Below are positions 6,990 through 12,129 of a stretch of DNA of 12,129 bases, in pieces. The stretch comes from NBML01 sp029939535. Its GTDB lineage: Bacteria > Desulfobacterota > Desulfobacteria > Desulfobacterales > Desulfobacteraceae. Made by a program: the position numbers and the translations under genes. The notes under the pieces are model-generated. The model made no database searches. It was given only the letters and a program-made list of their open reading frames with translations, and was not told the origin of the DNA. The stretch spans positions 1-12,129 of the forward strand of contig JAOZST010000112.1 in NCBI GenBank assembly GCA_029939535.1, in the 5' to 3' direction. The stretch's first letter is position 1; every line of letters begins with the position of its first letter.

Positions 6990-7954
6990 ATAATCTTAAG
7001 CAGCATTTTTATATCAATCCACCCCTGCTTTCCCGAATAGTGGGAAAAAAACAACCCGGCGTTATCAAGGCGGTTGACGGCGTATCCTTTACATTGGCCA
7101 AAGGGGAAATCCTGGGTGTGGCAGGAGAGTCGGGCTGCGGCAAATCCACTGCATGCCTTGCCATTGCCAAGCTCAGGGACCCAACTTCCGGCACCATTCA
7201 TTACAAGGGAAAGGATATTGCCGGCATGACTCCAAAGGAGATTCGTGATTACCGCAAGGAGGTCCAGCTTATTTTCCAGGACCCCTATGAATCCCTGAAT
7301 CCCCGTTTCAAGGTTTTTGACCTGGTGGCAGAACCCCTGCGGGCCCTCAAGATCTGCGAATCCCAGGAAGAACTTGCCCAAAAGGTAACTAACACCATTA
7401 CCATGGCCGGGCTGAATCCCAAAGATTACGGACATAGGTATCCCCACCAGCTAAGCGGTGGAGAACGCCAGCGGGTGGGAATTGCCCAGGCCCTGGTGCT
7501 TGAACCGGAACTGGTAATTGCTGATGAGCCCCTTTCCATGCTGGATGTGTCCATCCGTGCCGGAATACTGGACCTGATCCGGGACTTATCCAGGCGAATG
7601 AATTTTTCCTGTATCTATGTGTCCCATGATCTTTCCATTCTCTCCAACATTTCCGAACGACTTATGATCATGTACCTGGGCAGAGTGGTTGAAATAGGAG
7701 ATACCCGGAAGATAATAACCCGGCCCATGCATCCCTATGCCCAGGCCCTTATTGCGGCAGTTCCCATCCCTGATCCAGCCTATGTCAGGCCCATCCCGGA
7801 CATAAGAGGGGAAGTATCCCAGCCCATTGATCCGCCCCCTGGCTGCCGTTTTCAGACCCGGTGCCTGAAAGTGATGGATATCTGCAAAAAACAAGACCCT
7901 GCCATGGTAGAGCTGGAGCAGGGACATTCTGTGGCCTGTCATCTTTATGATTAA
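6971..7954 (+). CDS. ABC transporter ATP-binding protein, DppF/OppF type, with C-terminal Cys4 motif
   Basis: This is the second ATPase of the importer, 327 residues, starting at ATG 6971 within the end of the preceding gene, with AAGGA at 6963-6967. It has Walker A GESGCGKS (52-59), Q-loop IFQDPYESLNPR, signature LSGGERQR (161-168), Walker B VIADEPLSMLD with D185/E186, and the switch histidine H219 in SHDLS. The insertion after the N-terminal strand (FYINPPLLSRIVGKKQPGVIKAVDGV) is typical of DppF rather than DppD. The C-terminal extension repeats the same spacing, C-x5-C-x6-C-x17-C (CRFQTRC, then ICKK, then ACHL). It completes a five-gene importer and is followed by 42 AT-rich bases before the enzyme genes. 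Confidence 0.95.
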   Translation: MAILEINNLKQHFYINPPLLSRIVGKKQPGVIKAVDGVSFTLAKGEILGVAGESGCGKSTACLAIAKLRDPTSGTIHYKGKDIAGMTPKEIRDYRKEVQLIFQDPYESLNPRFKVFDLVAEPLRALKICESQEELAQKVTNTITMAGLNPKDYGHRYPHQLSGGERQRVGIAQALVLEPELVIADEPLSMLDVSIRAGILDLIRDLSRRMNFSCIYVSHDLSILSNISERLMIMYLGRVVEIGDTRKIITRPMHPYAQALIAAVPIPDPAYVRPIPDIRGEVSQPIDPPPGCRFQTRCLKVMDICKKQDPAMVELEQGHSVACHLYD

Positions 7955-7996
7955 TAAAAAAAAGAAAATTATCATCACCAATAAAGAGTAAAAAAT

Positions 7997-9124
7997 ATGA
8001 AAATTAATTGCATTGAACTATTTCACATCAGCATTCCCTTTGCCGTACCCTACAAGCTTTCAAAACGATACGGCACATTAACCCATGCCCATGCAGTTGT
8101 ATTCAAGGTCCACACGGACAAGGGCCTTGTGGGTCTTGGGGAAGCAAACCCCATGAATCCCTTTACCCAGGAGACACCGGCATCGGTAATGATGGTTACC
8201 CGTGACCACATTGCCCCCCTCCTTCTTGGAAAGGATCCTGAAAAAATCTCTAAAATTGAAATGGATCTGGATCAAATGGTCAGCGGCAACCTGACGGCCC
8301 GGGGTGGAGTCAATATGGCGCTTTTTGATATTGCTGGCAAGGCATTGGGCATTCCTGTCCACTCTCTTATAGGGGGCCAATATCATACAGAGCTACCTCT
8401 TTTGGGAGCCATCGGCAGCGGCACCCCCAAAGAGGACCAGAAAGCCATAAGTGCATTGATAAAAGACGGTCACCAGACGGTGATGATCAAGATGGGAACC
8501 CTTCCCATTGAAATGGAGATTAAAAGAATGATTTCGGCCAGGGAAAGCTTTGGCAGGGAAATATTCTTTGTTGTTGATGCCAACCAGGCCTGGACTGTAT
8601 TTGAAACCCTGAAATTTATTGACGGCTGCCAGGCAAATCTGCCCGATTTAATTGAACAGCCAGTGGCCTGCCATGATATCCATGGCCTTAAACGGATTCA
8701 CGAACACTCACCCATTCCCATATCAGCCGATGAAAGCATTATGACGGCCAATGATGCCCAGACACTCATCCGGGAGAGGGCTGTGGATGTATTCAGTATC
8801 AAGGTCTCCAAAAACGGAGGTATTGCCAAGTCAAAATTAATTGCCGATTCCGTTGGACTTTTTCATTACCAATGCCTCATGAACAGCATGCTGGAATTCG
8901 GGATTACCCAGGCCGCCTCACTCCAGCTGGGATGCACCCTGACCAACCTGATTCCCGCAGGCCATGCCTATGGCTCCGTACTCAGGATGTCCGATGATAT
9001 TACGGATTTTGGTAAAAACATCTCCCAGGGCAAGGTAATCGTCCCAGAAGACAACGGCCTTGGAGTCAGCCTGGATGATGAAAAACTTAAAAAATATACT
9101 AAAGATTATCTAAAGATCCAATAA
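7997..9124 (+). CDS. Enolase-superfamily enzyme, muconate-lactonizing (MLE) subgroup: racemase/epimerase or cycloisomerase
   Basis: This 375-residue protein has an N-terminal capping domain (to about 125) and a C-terminal TIM barrel that binds Mg2+ and stabilises an enolate. Metal ligands are D194 (VVDANQAW), E220 (LIEQPV) and D245 (SADES). Catalytic lysines are K165 (MIKMG) and K269 (IKVSKNGGI), with an acidic E300 in MLEFG. The spacing of these five residues equals that of Pseudomonas putida muconate lactonizing enzyme (K169, D198, E224, D249, K273, from memory) with a uniform offset of 4. The first lysine of the usual KxK motif is methionine here (M163). MLE-subgroup enzymes include cycloisomerases, dipeptide epimerases, N-acyl-amino-acid racemases, cis-3-hydroxyproline dehydratase and hydroxyproline-betaine epimerase. 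Placement between an importer and an amine-type dehydrogenase favours an amino-acid-derivative epimerase or dehydratase. The Shine-Dalgarno is weak (AAAGAG at 7983-7988). Confidence 0.9.
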   Translation: MKINCIELFHISIPFAVPYKLSKRYGTLTHAHAVVFKVHTDKGLVGLGEANPMNPFTQETPASVMMVTRDHIAPLLLGKDPEKISKIEMDLDQMVSGNLTARGGVNMALFDIAGKALGIPVHSLIGGQYHTELPLLGAIGSGTPKEDQKAISALIKDGHQTVMIKMGTLPIEMEIKRMISARESFGREIFFVVDANQAWTVFETLKFIDGCQANLPDLIEQPVACHDIHGLKRIHEHSPIPISADESIMTANDAQTLIRERAVDVFSIKVSKNGGIAKSKLIADSVGLFHYQCLMNSMLEFGITQAASLQLGCTLTNLIPAGHAYGSVLRMSDDITDFGKNISQGKVIVPEDNGLGVSLDDEKLKKYTKDYLKIQ

Positions 9125-9230
9125 ACAGGATTGACTGGAATTTACTAAAAGAAATGTCAGGAATTTTTCTGGCATTAAGAGCGGCCACATCAATAAGACT
9201 GAGCTGCTGGGAAAAGGCAAGGAGCATTTC
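9125..9230 (+). other. 106-bp gap between the enolase-superfamily gene and the dehydrogenase genes
   Basis: This spacer contains an imperfect hairpin, TGTCAGGAA (9155-9163) with TTCTGGCA (9167-9174), with one wobble pair and a bulge. No convincing promoter was seen: the TGG at 9170-9172 has no GC at the right distance for sigma-54. AAGGAG (9219-9224) serves the next gene. The dehydrogenase genes are probably in the same transcript as the genes before them. Confidence 0.4.
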
Positions 9231-10349
9231 ATGAAAAATGCGGATATTATCATCATAGGCGGCGGTTTGACAGGATCTGCAACCGGTCTTGGCCTGGTCC
9301 GCAACAAGGCAGGGAAAGTCCTGATGCTGGATGAAAAACCCGGGATACACCGAGTTTCCAGGGCCAATTTCGGACTCACCACCTATATGTGCAAGGGACT
9401 CAACGATACAGCCTATGCAGAATGGTCTTTTCGAGCCACCCTGGAATGGGCTGATTTTGCAAAAAACCTGGAAGAGGAAAGCGGTATTGGTGTTGATCTT
9501 TCCCTGAATGGAGGCGGCGAAGCATTTCTTGAAGAAGAAGAAATTGAAATCAGAACCCAGCAGACCCTCACCCTCAAGGAAATGGCCAGAAAAAGAGGAT
9601 CTGAATACCCTGTTACCATGCTGGACAGATATGAATTTTCCCAGCTCGTACCCAAAATGGAGGTGGGAGAAAAGGTTATCGGAGGAATGTTTGTTAAGGG
9701 TTCAGGCCATGTTAACCCTTTGTTTTTATTGAGGGCCATGAGAAAAGTATTCATTGACAGGGGTGGCCAATTTATTCCGGGTGAGTCTGTAATGGAAGTG
9801 AAGCCAGGGTCAGCAGGAATTATAGTAAAAACAAACAAAAGAGAATATGGCTGTAAAAAACTGGTTATGGCCGCCGGCCACGGCAGCACCAGATTAATGG
9901 GTGAATTGGGAGTGCATCTTCCCCTGTATCCCCAGAGGGGCCAGCTCCTGGTTACCAGCCGCAGGGAACCTTTATTGCCCTTTCCCCTGTTAACCATCCG
10001 CCAGACAGGCGAAGGAACTTTTATGATTGGCGTGTCCAATGAAAGTGCCGGCCATGATCTACGGGTCACAACCAGTGTGCTTAAGAGCCAGGCCCAAAAA
10101 GCCATTGCAATATTTCCCCTGCTCGGGGATTTAAAGTGGGTCCGCAGCTGGTCTGCTGTCAGGGTAATCACTCCGGATGGCTCCCCGCTTTATGATACCA
10201 TTCCAGGTCATGATAATATTTTTGTAATGGCCGGTCATAGCGCTGTTACCCTTGCACCCATGAATGCATCATATATAGCCCCCTGGATTATCAATGGAAC
10301 AAAATTCAAGGAGATACAAGGCTTCGGGCTTGGGAGGTTTCATGTTTAG
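9231..10349 (+). CDS. FAD-dependent amine/amino-acid dehydrogenase subunit (DAO family, HcnC/OoxB/LhpB-like)
   Basis: This 372-residue oxidoreductase of the D-amino-acid-oxidase fold probably oxidises a C-N bond of an amino or imino acid with FAD, producing an imine. The N-terminal dinucleotide-binding motif is IIIIGGGLTGSATG (G10-G12, G15) followed by an acidic end of strand 2 (MLDEKPG). The C-terminal FAD/substrate region has RSWSAVRVITPDGSPLYD and FVMAGHSAVTLAP, typical of DadA/ThiO/HcnC-like proteins. AAGGAG precedes the ATG. Its 3' end overlaps the next gene by 8 bases, and the two following genes encode the usual partner subunits, so this is likely the catalytic subunit of a heterotrimer related to hydrogen-cyanide synthase, opine oxidase, D-hydroxyproline dehydrogenase and dye-linked proline dehydrogenase. 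Electrons would pass to the Fe-S and second flavin subunits rather than to oxygen. Confidence 0.9.
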   Translation: MKNADIIIIGGGLTGSATGLGLVRNKAGKVLMLDEKPGIHRVSRANFGLTTYMCKGLNDTAYAEWSFRATLEWADFAKNLEEESGIGVDLSLNGGGEAFLEEEEIEIRTQQTLTLKEMARKRGSEYPVTMLDRYEFSQLVPKMEVGEKVIGGMFVKGSGHVNPLFLLRAMRKVFIDRGGQFIPGESVMEVKPGSAGIIVKTNKREYGCKKLVMAAGHGSTRLMGELGVHLPLYPQRGQLLVTSRREPLLPFPLLTIRQTGEGTFMIGVSNESAGHDLRVTTSVLKSQAQKAIAIFPLLGDLKWVRSWSAVRVITPDGSPLYDTIPGHDNIFVMAGHSAVTLAPMNASYIAPWIINGTKFKEIQGFGLGRFHV

Positions 10350-10656
10350 ACTCTATGAAAAAATAGAAAAAACCGTCACAATTATCCTGGATGGCAGACC
10401 TGAAACAGTGCCTGCAGAGGTGAGTGTTGCAGCAGCGGTTTTGAGTACAGGAGCAAAACAGACCCGTGTGTCCCCCATAACGGGTGAACCCCGCTCTCCC
10501 TTTTGCCTCATGGGAGTTTGTTATGAATGCCTAATGGAAATTGACGGGAAAAAAGATCAACAGGCCTGCCAAATGGAAGTAAGGGAAGGCATGAAAATTA
10601 ACAGGCAGATGCAGTGCAGGCAGATACAGGGGATAACCAATGAAGAGACATCTTGA
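10342..10656 (+). CDS. Small [2Fe-2S] subunit of the dehydrogenase complex (HcnA-like, Fer2_4)
   Basis: This 104-residue ferredoxin-like electron-transfer subunit starts at ATG 10342, preceded by GGGAGG (10332-10337). A longer frame from ATG 10294 lies inside the previous gene, lacks a ribosome binding site and adds unrelated residues. The cluster ligands are C55, C60, C63 and C76 in FCLMGVCYEC and QACQMEV (C-x4-C-x2-C-x12-C), the plant-type [2Fe-2S] pattern of HcnA and of the N-terminal part of sarcosine/opine oxidase alpha subunits. It overlaps the upstream FAD subunit by 8 bases and the downstream FAD/Fe-S subunit by 17 bases, so translation of all three is coupled and stoichiometric. In some relatives this domain is fused to the next protein; here it is separate. 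Confidence 0.92.
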   Translation: MFRLYEKIEKTVTIILDGRPETVPAEVSVAAAVLSTGAKQTRVSPITGEPRSPFCLMGVCYECLMEIDGKKDQQACQMEVREGMKINRQMQCRQIQGITNEETS

Positions 10657-12025
10657 TGTAATTGTGATAGGAGCCGGTCCTGCCGGGATTTCCTGCGCCG
10701 CATCCCTGGCCGGATTCAGCCTTGAAGTTTTGCTGTTGGATGAACAACCAAGGCCTGGAGGACAGATTTATAAGAACATTGAAAATACCTCGGAAAAAAG
10801 ACTGAAAATACTGGGAGAAGACTATGGGGCAGGCCAAAAGCTGGTAAACCGTTTCCGCAGTCAAAAACTGGAATATGTGCCCAATGCCACAGCCTGGCAG
10901 GTGGAAACCGACGGCCATGTTTGTTATTCCAGGGATGGCGCTTCCCATGAAATATTCGCAAAATTTGTGGTGGCTGCCACCGGGGCCATGGAAAGACCTG
11001 TGCCCTTTCCCGGCTGGACCCTGCCCGGGGTCATGGGAGCCGGAGGTGCCAATAATCTTATCAAGGATGCAGGCCTGGCTCCCCAGGGAAGGGTGATTCT
11101 TGCCGGCAGCGGTCCCCTGCTTCTCCTTGAGGCCGTCCACCTTATTGAGATGGGAGTTGATATCCGGGCCATCCTGGAAACTTCACCTGCCCTGCCGAGC
11201 CTTTCATCATTGATCAATCTACCCGGGGCTGCCAGACGAATGGATTATTTAACAAAAGGCCTGGCAATGTTAAGGCGTATAAAAAAAGCAGGCATGGAAC
11301 ATCATAAAAATATTAAAAAATTGCAAGCCAGGGGCAGGGAAAGCCTGGAATCTGTTCATGCCCAAAAAGGAGGGAAAAACCTTGATTTTGAAGCAGACCT
11401 GCTGTTAACCCACTTTGGTGTCATACCCAATACAGCGATATTCCGCCAGCTGGGCTGCAGGCATCAATGGAATGAAACCCAGCGATATTGGTACCCTGAA
11501 TGCGACAAATGGGGACGGACAAATCACAATGCCATATTTGCCCCCGGGGATGGGGGATTTGTCCATGGAGCTGTGGCAGCAGCCTTAAAAGGAGAAATGG
11601 CTGCCCTGGCCATTGCAGCAGATATGGAAATGATACACAAAGGAGAACAAAACATAAGGGCAGCCCGTATTGAGAAACAGCTTGAAAGAGAATTATTTCC
11701 CACTCCTTTTATGGAGGCAATGTATGCTCCGGCCCCTGATTTATATGATACAGATCCTGAAACCATGGTATGCCGCTGTGAGGGAATCACCATGGATGAA
11801 ATAAACAAAGCCATAGGTGAGGGATGTATAGACCCCAATGAGATAAAAGCCCTGCTACGTTCCGGCATGGGTGCCTGCCAGGGAAGGATGTGCGGTCCGG
11901 CAATGAATGAAATCATTTCCCTTCGAACCGGAATTGATATAAAAGAAGTGGGCTCATTGAACATCAGGCCGCCTTTGAAAAATATTTCCCTGCATGAGGT
12001 TGCAAATATGGAATTATGCCGGTAA
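10640..12025 (+). CDS. FAD/nucleotide-binding subunit with C-terminal BFD-like [2Fe-2S] domain (HcnB/OoxA-like)
   Basis: This 461-residue protein has an N-terminal FAD-binding motif VIVIGAGPAGISCA (G11, G13, G16) with PRPGGQIY. A second Rossmann motif, RVILAGSGPLLLLEA, follows the VAATGAMERPVPFPGW segment, and a third FAD-contact region reads NAIFAPGDGGFVHG. The C-terminal BFD-like domain has C378, C380, C413 and C418 (VCRCEGIT, then GACQGRMC), a [2Fe-2S] pattern found in NasB/NirB and in HcnB, opine oxidase A and D-hydroxyproline dehydrogenase subunits. It forms the electron-relay subunit of the complex and probably passes electrons from the catalytic FAD subunit via two Fe-S centres to a quinone or other acceptor. 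The start ATG 10640 (AGGGGA upstream) lies within the previous gene. Confidence 0.93.
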   Translation: MKRHLDVIVIGAGPAGISCAASLAGFSLEVLLLDEQPRPGGQIYKNIENTSEKRLKILGEDYGAGQKLVNRFRSQKLEYVPNATAWQVETDGHVCYSRDGASHEIFAKFVVAATGAMERPVPFPGWTLPGVMGAGGANNLIKDAGLAPQGRVILAGSGPLLLLEAVHLIEMGVDIRAILETSPALPSLSSLINLPGAARRMDYLTKGLAMLRRIKKAGMEHHKNIKKLQARGRESLESVHAQKGGKNLDFEADLLLTHFGVIPNTAIFRQLGCRHQWNETQRYWYPECDKWGRTNHNAIFAPGDGGFVHGAVAAALKGEMAALAIAADMEMIHKGEQNIRAARIEKQLERELFPTPFMEAMYAPAPDLYDTDPETMVCRCEGITMDEINKAIGEGCIDPNEIKALLRSGMGACQGRMCGPAMNEIISLRTGIDIKEVGSLNIRPPLKNISLHEVANMELCR

Positions 12026-12034
12026 AAATAGATA

Positions 12035-12047
12035 TTCAATAATTGAA
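12035..12047. repeat. Short palindrome in the spacer before the last gene
   Basis: TTCAAT-A-ATTGAA is a perfect 6-bp inverted repeat in the 55-bp AT-rich gap between the dehydrogenase gene and the probable RidA gene. It has no GC stem, so it is not a terminator. It could be an operator or chance in AT-rich DNA. Confidence 0.25.
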
Positions 12048-12080
12048 AATAGAATTAAAAAAAATACAGGAAAGGATACC

Positions 12081-12129
12081 ATGGATAAAATTACTCGAAA
12101 TCATGTGACCCAGCGTATGAGCAAGATTG
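12081..12129 (+). CDS. Probable RidA-family (YjgF/YER057c/UK114) protein, N-terminal fragment
   Basis: An ATG at 12081 with AGGAAAGGA just upstream opens a frame reading MDKITRNHVTQRMSKI to the window edge. An N-terminus with 'ITR...RMSxxVVH' is typical of RidA-family proteins, which hydrolyse reactive imines/enamines to keto compounds and ammonia. A RidA homologue next to a FAD-dependent amine dehydrogenase is a common and sensible pairing, because the dehydrogenase releases imines. Only 16 residues are visible, so the family call leans on this motif and on context. Confidence 0.6.
   Translation, partial: MDKITRNHVTQRMSKI

Noticed and set aside
9413..10171. 252-codon antisense frame opposite the DAO-type subunit
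   Set aside because: The sense strand has clear FAD motifs and family features throughout; the antisense product is a low-information shadow without a ribosome binding site.
10294..10341. 16-residue N-terminal extension of the small [2Fe-2S] subunit
   Set aside because: There is no ribosome binding site, it lies inside the previous gene, and the ATG at 10342 has GGGAGG just upstream.

Overview
This is one co-directional (+ strand) catabolic locus of about 12 kb with no mobile elements, RNA genes or CRISPR. The source looks like an anaerobic Gram-negative bacterium, and a member of Desulfobacterota (Desulfobacterales-like) is my best guess. The reasons are sigma-54 regulation, a Tat-exported binding protein, many Fe-S subunits and the general protein style. 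No phylogenetic marker is present, so this is inference.

Layout: 1-68 is the tail of a protein that looks like a class-III aminotransferase. 86-2008 encodes an AcoR-type sigma-54 enhancer-binding activator (GAF, PAS, AAA+, Fis-type HTH). 2009-2333 is an AT-rich control region with a repeated ACAATT element, a weak -24/-12-like site and a small hairpin just before the next ribosome binding site. 2334-7954 encodes a complete dipeptide/oligopeptide-type ABC importer: a Tat-exported binding protein, two permeases and two ATPases, with a terminator-like hairpin after the binding-protein gene. 7997-9124 encodes an enolase-superfamily enzyme of the muconate-lactonizing subgroup. 9231-12025 holds three overlapping genes for a HcnABC/opine-oxidase/D-hydroxyproline-dehydrogenase-like complex: a DAO-type FAD subunit, a small [2Fe-2S] protein, and a FAD/nucleotide subunit with a C-terminal BFD-like [2Fe-2S] domain. 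At 12081 the first 16 codons of a probable RidA-family protein run off the window.

Likely joint function (inference): the importer brings in an amino-acid-like compound (opine, cyclic or N-substituted amino acid, or short peptide). The enolase-superfamily enzyme epimerises, racemises or cyclo-isomerises it. The three-subunit dehydrogenase oxidises the C-N bond to an imine, RidA hydrolyses the imine, and the aminotransferase may handle the product. The activator would switch the whole set on. The exact substrate cannot be read from the sequence.

The most striking observation is that the binding protein (2334-3983) is a natural circular permutation of the SBP_bac_5 fold. The part that normally forms the C-terminal third directly follows the Tat signal, and the normal N-terminal two thirds come second. 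The protein ends exactly where its own N-terminal part would canonically continue.
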